DNA of 64,000 nt from NCBI RefSeq assembly GCF_900141805.1, contig NZ_FQYN01000012.1, forward strand, positions 1 through 64,000, given 5' to 3'. Made by a program: the position numbers and the translations under genes. The stretch's first letter is position 1; every line of letters begins with the position of its first letter. This document shows, in pieces, positions 34,319 to 41,636 of this stretch. The DNA is from Hymenobacter daecheongensis DSM 21074. GTDB lineage: Bacteria > Bacteroidota > Bacteroidia > Cytophagales > Hymenobacteraceae. The notes under the pieces were generated by a model. It saw nothing but the letters and a program-made list of their open reading frames with translations. It was not told where the DNA came from and did not search any database.

Positions 34319-35165
34319 CCGCGCCCCCGCAAAAAGGCTGCAGCGGCTCAAATTCAAGAGTTTGCACCCGAAAGCGCGCGTACGGCTGCCGCACGCCTTC
34401 CACCACGTAGCTGGCCTCACCCACGCCGGGGATGAGCACGCCCTGCCAGCGGCGGTACTGCTCGAAACGGCACAACCAAAGCCCTTGCGTGGCCTCGTCC
34501 ATCTGGCGCATGGCTTCGCATTCGGTCACTTCGTTCTGCGCATTAAACCGGACCAGGCACGACACCACCTGGCCCTGATGGCTGAGCGTGAGGCGGGCCG
34601 ATTGGTCGTCGATGGCCGTCCAGGTTATGTTTTTGCCGGGTAGCAGGGTGGTGGGCAGCCAAGTGCTTTCAATCAGCCAGCGCAGCAGCTCGCCTTGGTT
34701 GTAGGCGGGGCCAGTGCCGCCGGCAATGGGCACGGCCCCGAGCAGGCGCACCGCCAGCCGGCCGCGGCCAGCCACATACTCGTCGCGGGCCGTGAACCAG
34801 CGCGTGATGCCCTGCCAGATGAAGCCTGGCGGGTCGGCGGTGATGTACTGCTGGCCCTCAATGGCTATCCAGTCGTTCTTCAAATCGGTTTTGAACTGCC
34901 CCGTATGGCGCAGGCGCAGCCCACGCAGGTAGGGCTGGCCCTCGGGCAACACGTGGCGGAAGTAGCGCTGCACCGGCGCGGGCAGCCCGGCCAGCTCCGC
35001 CGCCCGAAACACCTGGCCGGCAGTGGGCGGCACGCGGGCAAAAAGCCGGGTCACATCCCGGCGCAGCCGGTAGGCGGCCAAGGCGCGGCCCAGCGCTAGC
35101 GTCAGCACGGGCATCGTCAGGGCCGTGGCGGCCAGCAGCAGCGTGTTTTTGCGGTTCATACGCAT
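34272..35165 (-). CDS. DUF6544/DUF6920-like conserved protein
   Basis: 297 residues from ATG 35165 (MRMNRKNTLLLAATALTMPV), with an N-terminal membrane helix. The family pattern is visible: LPAPVQRYFRHVLPEGQPY, GFIWQGITRWFTARDEYVAG, GELLRWLIESTWLPTTLLPG and ITWTAIDDQSARLTL. This matches the uncharacterised DUF6544/DUF6920 proteins as I recall them. Its Ala-rich C-terminal tail (about 16 residues) is encoded inside the end of the convergent LOG gene. It lies 46 bp downstream of the beta-CASP nuclease on the same strand and may share its transcript. Function unknown. Confidence 0.75.
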   Translation of the reverse strand: MRMNRKNTLLLAATALTMPVLTLALGRALAAYRLRRDVTRLFARVPPTAGQVFRAAELAGLPAPVQRYFRHVLPEGQPYLRGLRLRHTGQFKTDLKNDWIAIEGQQYITADPPGFIWQGITRWFTARDEYVAGRGRLAVRLLGAVPIAGGTGPAYNQGELLRWLIESTWLPTTLLPGKNITWTAIDDQSARLTLSHQGQVVSCLVRFNAQNEVTECEAMRQMDEATQGLWLCRFEQYRRWQGVLIPGVGEASYVVEGVRQPYARFRVQTLEFEPLQPFCGGAATRPATSAAAGAAPA

Positions 35166-35211
35166 AGTAGTAAGGAGCAGGCTACGGGAACGGATCAGTG
35201 AAATCGGCTTT

Positions 35212-36615
35212 TCAGATACCCTCAAACAGCAGCTGTTTCTCCAGATAGTCGGGTACGGTCACATTGGGCCAACCGCGGTCCTGGCGCAGCGTGTGGGCCA
35301 GGGCCTCGGCGGCGGCGGGCTCGCCGTGCACGATAAACGTGCGCTTGGGCGGCTGCCGGAAGTTGCCCAGCCAGTGCAGCAGCTCCTGGCGGTCGGCGTG
35401 GGCCGAAAAGCCGTCTAGCTGGGCCACGTGGCAGCGCACGGGCACCATCTCGCCGAACATTTTGATGGCAGTGGCGCCTTCCTGCAGGCTGCGGCCGCGG
35501 GTGCCCTCGGCCTGGTAGCCGATGAGCAGCAGCGTATCCTGGGGGCGGGGCAGGCGGTGAAACAGGTGGTGCACAATGCGCCCGCCCGTGCACATGCCGC
35601 TCGACGAGATGATGATGGCCGGCCCCGTCTTGTCGTTCAGCTGCTTCGATTCGGCGGCCTCCGTGATGAAGCGCAGGCCCGCGAAGTCGAACACATTGCC
35701 GTGGCCCAGCCGGTGCGCGGCTGGGTGGCGCGGATACAGATCCGACACCCGGATGCCCATCGGACTATCCACGTACACCGGCACCGGCGGCACGCGGCCC
35801 TCGGCGCGCAGCTTTTTCAGGTAGTAGAGCAGCGTTTGGGTGCGGCCCACGGCAAAGGCCGCAATCAGCAGCACGCCGCCGGGAGGGTCCAGGGCTGCGT
35901 GCACCACGCGGGCCAGCTCCGCCTCGGGGTCTGAGATGCGCGTGTCCCGGTCGCCGTAAGTGGATTCGACCAGCAGCACATCGGCCTGGGCAATGGCAGC
36001 CGGGTCGTGCATCACGGGGTTGTCGTAGCGGCCCAGGTCGCCTGAAAATGCGAGCTGCTTGCGCTGGGTAGCGCCCTGCACGCTCACCTCGGCCACGGCC
36101 GAGCCCAGAATGTGGCCGGCCTCGCGGAAGGTGAGCGTGAGTTGGCCGTCGAGGAAGGCCAGGGGCGCGTCGTAGGCCACGCTTTCTACCAGCGGCAGCA
36201 CCTGCTGCACGTCGGCCTGGGTATAGAGCGGCAGGGCGGGGTGGTGCCTGGAAAAGCCTTTTTTGTTGGCAAAAGCCGCCTCTTCCTCTTGCAGCTTAGC
36301 CGAGTCGAGCAGCATGATGCTGAGCAGGTCGGCGGTGGGTTCGGTGCAGAAGATGCGGCCCCGGAACCCATCTTTCACCAGCCGGGGCAGGTAGCCGCTG
36401 TGGTCGATGTGGGCGTGAGTGAGAATGACGGCCGCCAGCTGCGCGGGCTCCAGCGGCAGCGCCTCGCGGTTGCGCAGGCGCAGCTCCTTCAGCCCCTGAA
36501 ACAGGCCGCAGTCGACGAGCACCTGCTGCCGCGCGGGCGGGGTATCGAGCGTGAGCAGGTACTTGGACCCCGTGACGCAATGGGCCGCACCGAGAAACTG
36601 GAGGCTGACATCCAT
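35212..36615 (-). CDS. Metallo-beta-lactamase/beta-CASP ribonuclease
   Basis: 467 residues from ATG 36615 (MDVSLQFLGAAHCVTGSKYL). Metal motif HAHIDH at 67-72, followed by HSGYLPRLVKDG; beta-CASP middle domain; and the C-terminal ISSSGMCTGGRIVHHL and GFSAHADRQELLHWL with the RMMBL end FIVHGEPAAAEALAHTLR. This is the architecture of CPSF73-like/YSH1-type RNA-processing nucleases, widespread in bacteria. It should cut RNA in the cytosol with two zinc ions. The intergenic dyad at 36695-36717 lies upstream of its start. Confidence 0.92.
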   Translation of the reverse strand: MDVSLQFLGAAHCVTGSKYLLTLDTPPARQQVLVDCGLFQGLKELRLRNREALPLEPAQLAAVILTHAHIDHSGYLPRLVKDGFRGRIFCTEPTADLLSIMLLDSAKLQEEEAAFANKKGFSRHHPALPLYTQADVQQVLPLVESVAYDAPLAFLDGQLTLTFREAGHILGSAVAEVSVQGATQRKQLAFSGDLGRYDNPVMHDPAAIAQADVLLVESTYGDRDTRISDPEAELARVVHAALDPPGGVLLIAAFAVGRTQTLLYYLKKLRAEGRVPPVPVYVDSPMGIRVSDLYPRHPAAHRLGHGNVFDFAGLRFITEAAESKQLNDKTGPAIIISSSGMCTGGRIVHHLFHRLPRPQDTLLLIGYQAEGTRGRSLQEGATAIKMFGEMVPVRCHVAQLDGFSAHADRQELLHWLGNFRQPPKRTFIVHGEPAAAEALAHTLRQDRGWPNVTVPDYLEKQLLFEGI

Positions 36616-36694
36616 GTCGTTGGCAATGAAGGTGATTTTGCCCCAAGGTTCCGGCAATTACCGCCTCCGAACTATGACCGAAATCATGCGCCGG

Positions 36695-36717
36695 CGCTAA
36701 TATTTTGCATATTAGCG
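36695..36717. promoter_or_regulatory. Dyad operator candidate in divergent promoter region
   Basis: CGCTAATAT (36695-36703) and ATATTAGCG (36709-36717) form a perfect 9-bp inverted repeat around TTTGC. It lies in the A/T-rich gap between the minus-strand nuclease (start 36615) and the plus-strand VOC gene (start 36877), as a regulator-binding site would. Confidence 0.45.
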
Positions 36718-36876
36718 GTTGTTCCGCCGCTGGTTCTTTGCCCGTCTAGGCTTTGTGGACAGTAGAATAGCACGAACATCAGATTCGCCCTTGCCTGGAC
36801 GCCTAATTGGCAAAGAGTCCCCATTTTGCCCCGCAATACTGGCCCCCTTCCGCAGTATTCTTCATCTCCTCACACT

Positions 36877-37242
36877 ATGCCCTCCCAAGTCATTTCTCTC
36901 CGTCCCTTTATTGGAGCCAGAGACTTCACCGTTTCGCGTAACTTCTACCGCGCTTTCGGCTTCAGCGAAATGATTCTCTCACCCGTTATGTCATATTTCT
37001 CTCGGCAAGGCGTGGGCTTTTATCTGCAGCATGCCTACGTGCAGGACTGGGTTGATAACACTATGCTGTTTCTGGAAGTAGCGGATGTAGAGCAGTATTG
37101 GGCTGAGCTAACGGCGCTGGACCTACCCGGTAAATACAAAGGCGTACGAATTATGCCTATCCGGCAGGAAGCCTGGGGCAAGGAGGGTTTTATCTTCGAC
37201 CCCTCCGGTATTCTGTGGCACATAGGCGAGTTTAATTCGTAA
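36877..37242 (+). CDS. VOC-superfamily protein (glyoxalase/bleomycin-resistance fold)
   Basis: 121 residues from ATG 36877. A compact pair of beta-alpha-beta-beta-beta modules: SLRPFIGARDFTVSRNFYRA FGF-type start, FYLQHAYVQDW, then MLFLEVADVEQYWAEL and the closing FIFDPSGILWHIGEF. It fits small VOC proteins, cytosolic metal-binding or drug-binding enzymes of very varied function. Codon use is less GC-rich than neighbours, so recent acquisition is possible. No partner gene. An upstream TTG at 36826 is not needed. Confidence 0.82.
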   Translation: MPSQVISLRPFIGARDFTVSRNFYRAFGFSEMILSPVMSYFSRQGVGFYLQHAYVQDWVDNTMLFLEVADVEQYWAELTALDLPGKYKGVRIMPIRQEAWGKEGFIFDPSGILWHIGEFNS

Positions 37243-37349
37243 AGGAGAGCAAGTTGCATTGCCAACTGCTGCGCACTTACTCGCTACTCCTGATTTGATA
37301 CGCTAGCTGTCCACACACTCTGTTTTCCCATCCGATACCCTTCCCGCTC

Positions 37350-38165
37350 ATGGCCGTCTCCCTGCTCATCCTCACCGATTTTTTCCAGGCCGCCAACCGC
37401 GCCCTCGACTACGCCACCAATCTGGCTGGCCCGCTTAGCGCCCGCCTGGTACTGCTACACGTGCGCCGCGACTCGCTCCTCGACCCGGATACCTTTACTG
37501 GCGAGCTGTCGAACCTCAATCAGGAAGCCATTGGGCTGGCTCTCAACCGGGTGGCCTCCAACCTGTCGGTGCCGGTGGTGGCCGAGGTGGGGCACGGGCA
37601 GGTGCTGGAAGCCCTGGCCGATGCCGTGAGCCGCCACCAGCCGGCCCTCATCGTGCTGGGCCGCCCCGACTATTCGGGCACGCCCGACGAGCTGGTTGAA
37701 ACCACGTCGCTCGACATTCTGCGCACCGCGCCCTATCCCATGCTGGTGGTGCCGCACACCGTGAGCACCACCGCCCCGCCCCGGCGCGTGCTGCTGGCCG
37801 TCGATGGTGAGCCGTTCACGCTGGGCGAGCACACCGGCATGGCCCGCCACCTGCTCACTTCCCTGGGTTGCGAGCTGACCGTGCTGCACGTAGCCGCGGC
37901 CGCGGCGGCCGAAATCGACCCGGCGGCCCTGAGCGCGGTGCACGATACGGGCCTGCTGATTGATTTGCCCGCCGTGCACACCCGCACCGTGGCCGGCACC
38001 AGCCCCGCCGACGCCATCCTGCAGGCTGCCCGCGCCGCCGATTTCGATCTGGTGGTGCTCATTGCCCGCCGCCGCAGCTTCCTCGGCAGTCTTTTTCACC
38101 ACAGCGTCACGGCGCAGGTGCTGCTGAATAGCCGCCTGCCCGTGCTGGTGCTGCCGGCCGAATAG
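37350..38165 (+). CDS. Tandem universal stress protein (UspA family) 6
   Basis: 271 residues with two Usp domains, on the opposite strand from the five-gene island and about 6 kb away. Start MAVSLLILTDFFQAANRALD then RLVLLHVRRDSLLDPDTFTG; end RRRSFLGSLFHHSVTAQVLL then RLPVLVLPAE. The same LFHxSVT loop as the island copies shows it belongs to the same expansion. Monocistronic, with its own terminator at 38187. Confidence 0.9.
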   Translation: MAVSLLILTDFFQAANRALDYATNLAGPLSARLVLLHVRRDSLLDPDTFTGELSNLNQEAIGLALNRVASNLSVPVVAEVGHGQVLEALADAVSRHQPALIVLGRPDYSGTPDELVETTSLDILRTAPYPMLVVPHTVSTTAPPRRVLLAVDGEPFTLGEHTGMARHLLTSLGCELTVLHVAAAAAAEIDPAALSAVHDTGLLIDLPAVHTRTVAGTSPADAILQAARAADFDLVVLIARRRSFLGSLFHHSVTAQVLLNSRLPVLVLPAE

Positions 38166-38186
38166 CCCCGTTTTCGCGTCCAAAAA

Positions 38187-38224
38187 GAAAGCCCCGCCGG
38201 AATGTTCCGGCGGGGCTTTCTGCT
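38187..38224 (+). terminator. Rho-independent terminator after usp 6
   Basis: GAAAGCCCCGCCGGA (38187-38201) pairs perfectly with TCCGGCGGGGCTTTC (38206-38220) across ATGT. The 5' side is A-rich, so it can also serve the convergent gene ending at 38248. Confidence 0.88.
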
Positions 38225-38247
38225 GAAAATATGCGGGAGAAGCGGGG

Positions 38248-38496
38248 CTAGGCCACCAGCCGCTCCCTGGTCACGACGGCCTGATAGGCGGGGAATTCGT
38301 CGGCTAAGGCAAATTCGGCCAGCGTAATCTCGCCGTCGATGTAGCGTTGCAGCTCAGAAATTATTTCGGGGCTGGGAGGAGTGCCGCCCAGCGCTGCCAC
38401 GGCCACGCCCCATTCGGCGCACCGCTGCCGCTTGAGTCGGGCCGCTGTCTCGGCTTCGCTCAAACCCGCTGGCAAAGGGTTGAATGGCGTTTTCAT
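38248..38496 (-). CDS. VbhA-like antitoxin-domain protein (orphan)
   Basis: 82 residues from ATG 38496 (MKTPFNPLPAGLSEAETAAR). The C-terminal half, PPSPEIISELQRYIDGEITL then AEF, resembles the antitoxin VbhA domain, whose helix blocks Fic-domain AMP transferases. The preceding segment RLKRQRCAEWGVAVAALGG may correspond to the inhibitory helix region, but the Fic-inhibition motif [S/T]xxxE[G/N] is not clear. No fic gene is adjacent; the next gene on that side is an SDR. It is therefore either an orphan antitoxin or a protein using the fold for another purpose. Terminates toward the shared terminator at 38187. Confidence 0.6.
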   Translation of the reverse strand: MKTPFNPLPAGLSEAETAARLKRQRCAEWGVAVAALGGTPPSPEIISELQRYIDGEITLAEFALADEFPAYQAVVTRERLVA

Positions 38497-38638
38497 TGGT
38501 TGAGTTGGGTGATACGGGATTTTATACGGACCACCACTCAAAAAGGCTACACACTCCTACCTCCGTGGCGGCAGCCTCACCAGCCCAAAGCCCGCTGACA
38601 GTCAGCAGAAACCCTTTTTCAGCGCCGAGAAAAAGCTG

Positions 38639-39355
38639 CTAGGGATTGGTGCTCCACATGCCGGCCTCTTTGATGAAGATGCGGCGGTTGAGCCGGAGCT
38701 GGGCAATGATGAACTCGGCCAGATCTTCGGGCTGCATCACCTTGGCCGGGTTGCCGTCGGTGAGGTTGTTGCTGATGGCCAGTTCGGTAGCCACGGTGCT
38801 GGGCGTGAGGGCCGACACGCGGATGTTGTGCTTGCGCACCTCCTGCATCAACGACTCGGTGAGGCCCATGATGGCGAACTTGGAGGCGCTGTAGGCGCTG
38901 GTGGTGGCTGCTCCGCGCAGGCCGGCGGTAGAGGCAATGTTGATGATGTCGCCGGTTTCGCGGGCAATCATGTCGGGCAGCACGGCGCGGGTGGCGTAGT
39001 AGGTGCCCATCAGGTTCACCTGCACGATATGCTCCCACTCGGCGGGCGGCATATCCACCAGCTTGGCGAAGGTGCCGATGCCGGCGTTGTTGATAAGAAT
39101 ATCGATGGGGCCGAGCTGGCTGATTATCTGCTTTATGGCGGCCTCTACGGCGGCGCGGTCGGCCACGTCGGCGGCGGCTACGGCGGTTTTGCCGCCCAGC
39201 GCCTCAATTTCCTTCGCTACCGACTGCAGCTGGCTTTCGGTGCGGGCCAGCAGGCCTACGTGTACGCCTTCGTGGGCCAGGGCAATAGCGACGGCGCGGC
39301 CAATGCCTTTGCCCGCGCCCGTGACGAGGGCAATTTTTCCGGTGAGTGATTCCAT
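38639..39355 (-). CDS. Short-chain dehydrogenase/reductase (3-ketoacyl-ACP-reductase-like)
   Basis: 238 residues. Classical SDR: NAD(P) motif TGAGKGIG (12-19), NNAG at 89-92 (LINNAGIG), catalytic S142, Y155 and K159 (AYSASKF). Arg/Lys placement after the glycine motif (KGIGR) suggests NADPH. The sequence is close to the FabG/sepiapterin-reductase-like SDRs common in Bacteroidota; the substrate cannot be assigned. Cytosolic. It ends 143 bp from the VbhA-like gene and is followed upstream by a hairpin (CGCGGAA/TTCCGCG near 39382) and a ureC remnant. Confidence 0.9.
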   Translation of the reverse strand: MESLTGKIALVTGAGKGIGRAVAIALAHEGVHVGLLARTESQLQSVAKEIEALGGKTAVAAADVADRAAVEAAIKQIISQLGPIDILINNAGIGTFAKLVDMPPAEWEHIVQVNLMGTYYATRAVLPDMIARETGDIINIASTAGLRGAATTSAYSASKFAIMGLTESLMQEVRKHNIRVSALTPSTVATELAISNNLTDGNPAKVMQPEDLAEFIIAQLRLNRRIFIKEAGMWSTNP

Positions 39356-39552
39356 GGGGGAGGAGTAAGGATGAAAAAGTAGCGCGGAAATCCGTTCCGC
39401 GATGAGCGGAGCGAGTTACCCCGCGCCGGGGGCCATATTCCAACCGGAGAACGGCTGCAAGGATGGGCAGATACTACGCGGCCGGACTACGAAAGGCTAC
39501 AACCGACGACCAGGGAATTGGTTGGCTAGCCCCCCTCTAAGTTTTGATTCTA

Positions 39553-39714
39553 GTATATTCTGTCGTGTAACACCCTACCGCCGCCCGATTTGCAACTCAA
39601 GCCATATAAGCGGTAGCTGCGTTAGATTTCAATTAGCAGGCCGGTATTGCCGAGGCGCACCCAGTTGCCGGTGGTGGGGCCGTGCATGTCGGCATACGTG
39701 CGGCGGGAGATGCA
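39553..39714 (-). pseudogene. ureC: Remnant of urease alpha subunit gene (ureC), N-terminal part
   Basis: Minus-strand translation from 39714 gives C-ISRRTYADMHGPTTGNWVRL then GNTGLLIEI, a stop (TAA 39622-39624), and in the same frame RSYRLYGLSCKSGGGRVLHD then RIY and another stop. UreC proteins begin ISRxxYAxMxGPTxGDxVRL then ADTxLxIEIExDxTxYGxE(C/V)KFGGGKxxRDGM. The match runs through both parts in one frame, so this is a decayed ureC start with two nonsense codons. The motif HGPTTG for the usual FGPTTG and other changes fit relaxed selection. No other urease gene is nearby. The upstream end adjoins the A/T-rich nuclease gene. Confidence 0.75.
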
Positions 39715-39769
39715 AGGGATATGGCAAGTATGTTGATTTTCCAACTTTCAAGTTAGTGTTTAGAACAAA

Positions 39770-40393
39770 TCATACATTTAGTTCTCGCCAACTAACTCTG
39801 TCATTTTCAACCGCATCCCTGATTAATCTTTGCCGCTTGCTTAAAGATGATTTACCAGTTTTTATTTCGAGAATATAAATATCAACAACGTCTTCGTTTT
39901 CTATTCCTTCGAACACAATCATATCAATTGGACTTCCTATAAACCTAGCTTCTTTAGGATTAAAGGGGAAGTTTTGATGAAAAGGAATTAGATGTTCGGT
40001 GACTTTGCCTAAAATTACTGACTGGCTTCGATTAATTGCATCTTGCCGATAAAACATCTCATATTTGGTTTTCCATGCTTCCAAGTCAGCAAGAGCAGTC
40101 TTAGCAGCGGCTGCAGATAAGACTGCTCTCAAACTTTCAATCTCATTATTTTTGAATTCGTCAAATTGCTGATTTGCCAGAATAGGTATATTTTTATAGG
40201 TGTCATTAAGTTTTGACTGAATATCTTCTATTTCTTTTCTGAAAAAGGTCTCTCTTTCAAATTGCAAAGTCTCTGATTCTTTCATTAGTAAGACTTCTCT
40301 GTTCTTTATGACTTTTATCTCTTGTCCTCTGAAATAATAAAGAATAAAAAATATTATTGCAATAATGAATGCCAGAATTGTGCTTGTCTCCAT
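39770..40393 (-). CDS. Membrane-anchored nuclease related to archaeal Holliday junction resolvase (Endonuc_Holl)
   Basis: 207 residues, clearly more A/T-rich than its neighbours, so probably acquired. An N-terminal membrane helix (about 7-21, LAFIIAIIFFILYYF) is followed by a charged coiled-coil (about 25-95) and a PD-(D/E)xK-type domain (about 125-205). The latter has GKVTEHLIPF (E133), RFIGSPIDMIVFEG (D157) and ILEIKTGKS (E176, K178), then SLSKRQRLIRDAVENDRVSW. This matches the Pfam family of endonucleases related to archaeal Holliday junction resolvases as I recall it. DNA cleavage next to the membrane is inferred; defence or recombination are both possible. No partner gene seen. Confidence 0.8.
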   Translation of the reverse strand: METSTILAFIIAIIFFILYYFRGQEIKVIKNREVLLMKESETLQFERETFFRKEIEDIQSKLNDTYKNIPILANQQFDEFKNNEIESLRAVLSAAAAKTALADLEAWKTKYEMFYRQDAINRSQSVILGKVTEHLIPFHQNFPFNPKEARFIGSPIDMIVFEGIENEDVVDIYILEIKTGKSSLSKRQRLIRDAVENDRVSWRELNV

Positions 40394-40625
40394 GAGTTAA
40401 GTTTGTTTTTGTTGGTTCAACTTCTCCAAAGCTATCTGCTTCTTTCCAACATCATTCAGATTCTCATCAATGTATTGCCGCCGTACGCGATACGCTCGAC
40501 AGCTAGGGCCACCAGCCGCACATGCTTCCGCCCACACGCTCGAAGCGCACCACCGTGCCAGCCGGAACGTGGAGGCAGAAGCCGCAAGCAGCGGCGCGGG
40601 GTAGCCTGGCGATGCTATTCGGCGC
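40394..40625. other. Junction between A/T-rich island and hicB
   Basis: 232 bp. Sequence is A/T-rich up to about 40480 and then changes sharply to GC-rich. On the minus strand one frame reads CGFCLHVPAGTVVRFERVGG then SMCGWWP and stops (about 40514-40590), which looks like the end of a decayed gene, but I cannot name it. Confidence 0.3.
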
Positions 40626-41006
40626 TCAAAAAGCAAAGTCCATTTCTGCCAGCTCGCGGCCTACGGCCCGCACACCTTCCAGAATCCGCCGCGTCTGGGT
40701 GGGGCTGGGCTTCTTGTTGCCGGAAACATACTGGCTGAGCAGGCTTTGGGTCATGCCCAGACGCTTAGCCAGCGCGGCGGCGTTGATGACTTTGTAGGCG
40801 TCGAAAAACGATTTCAAGTCATAGGTGATTTTCACGTCTTCGATGCTGATAGTGCGGCCCGTGTCGCTCAGGGCTAGGTTCAGCACTTCTACCATGTTGG
40901 CCTTCAACTCCTCGAAGTTGGTTCCCACTGTGTAAGCGCCTTCGCCTTCGTTGTAGGCGCTGTAGCCCGTGGCGGTGCGCTCTACTATCATCTCATATTT
41001 TTTCAT
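40626..41006 (-). CDS. hicB: HicB-family antitoxin with C-terminal HTH
   Basis: 126 residues from ATG 41006 (MKKYEMIVERTATGYSAYNE). N-terminal partial RNase H-like HicB fold (about 1-70) with GAYTVGTNFEELKANMVEVL, then an XRE-type helix-turn-helix (about 85-126): ALAKRLGMTQSLLSQYVSGN then KKPSPTQTRRI. It should bind the HicA toxin at 41118 and repress the operon through the HTH. The toxin gene is upstream (41118-41318), in the normal hicA-hicB order, though the 111-bp gap between them is longer than usual. Confidence 0.85.
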   Translation of the reverse strand: MKKYEMIVERTATGYSAYNEGEGAYTVGTNFEELKANMVEVLNLALSDTGRTISIEDVKITYDLKSFFDAYKVINAAALAKRLGMTQSLLSQYVSGNKKPSPTQTRRILEGVRAVGRELAEMDFAF

Positions 41007-41117
41007 CGTCTGGCTTGCTACTTGAGTAGATTGGGCATCTGGTTCTATTCTCAAAGGTAGTTAATTCACTACCAATATCGCAGCCGCCCAGCGGGGCATC
41101 ATGCTTTAGCAGCGGCG

Positions 41118-41318
41118 CTACTTGAGGCCCGCCTGTTTCAGCAGCACCGCCGCCAGCCCTTTGCCGACCTCCGCGCTGCCGTGGAGCGGAAATTCCAGGT
41201 AGCCGCTTCGGGTGAGAGCTTTCTTGGTGGCGTGCGCCAGCTTGATGTGGCTGCCCGTCTGGGCAATCTTGTACCAGCCGTCTCTGGTCAGCCTGCGGTA
41301 GAGTTCCGAGCTTTTCAT
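41118..41318 (-). CDS. hicA: HicA-family mRNA interferase toxin
   Basis: 66 residues from ATG 41318 (MKSSELYRRLTRDGWYKIAQ). The double-stranded-RNA-binding-like fold is recognisable, with the catalytic histidine H24 in TGSHIKLAHATKK, followed by LEFPLHGSAEVGKGLAAVLL. HicA enzymes cut mRNA on ribosomes or free RNA to stop growth; HicB neutralises them. Full family length and intact active-site histidine indicate a working toxin. It lies in the 38.2-41.6 kb mosaic zone, which fits horizontal acquisition. Confidence 0.88.
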   Translation of the reverse strand: MKSSELYRRLTRDGWYKIAQTGSHIKLAHATKKALTRSGYLEFPLHGSAEVGKGLAAVLLKQAGLK

Positions 41319-41636
41319 AGCTGAATGCAAGCAATCAGTTGGCCGGTAGCGTCGGCGCGCGCGCTCAGGAGGAGGGGGAAAAACATGGTTTTAAGGTAGA
41401 GAGGAGAAGCGTAAATGTCGTTTATCCGTTGTCAATAACGGCTCGATGGGTTTGCGGCCGATGAGGTTGCTGTAGAATTGATTATTCCAACTAAAGCTAC
41501 TGGTATCGGGAATACGGTTTGCTACGCCCAAAGTACTCGATGTAGGTGCCGGTACAAAGTTCAGGTGGCCCGCAATACCGCCCAAATGCCCCGAACTTCC
41601 TACATTCCGCCTCCGAACCACACGCCTTCTTTCCGC
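41319..41636. other. Intergenic region with a possible gene remnant
   Basis: 318 bp between hicA and the DUF885 gene. On the minus strand, 41391 to about 41590 gives about 60 codons reading HLNFVPAPTSSTLGVANRIP, then DTSSFSWNNQFYSNLIGRKP, ending in a stop. This looks like the C-terminus of a secreted hydrolase-like protein, cut off by the DUF885 gene. No start or upstream part survives, so a remnant is only suspected. Confidence 0.3.

Noticed and set aside
39622-39714. A working short urease-like peptide gene
   Set aside because: Only the UreC N-terminus is left, with stops in frame and no ureA, ureB or accessory genes nearby.
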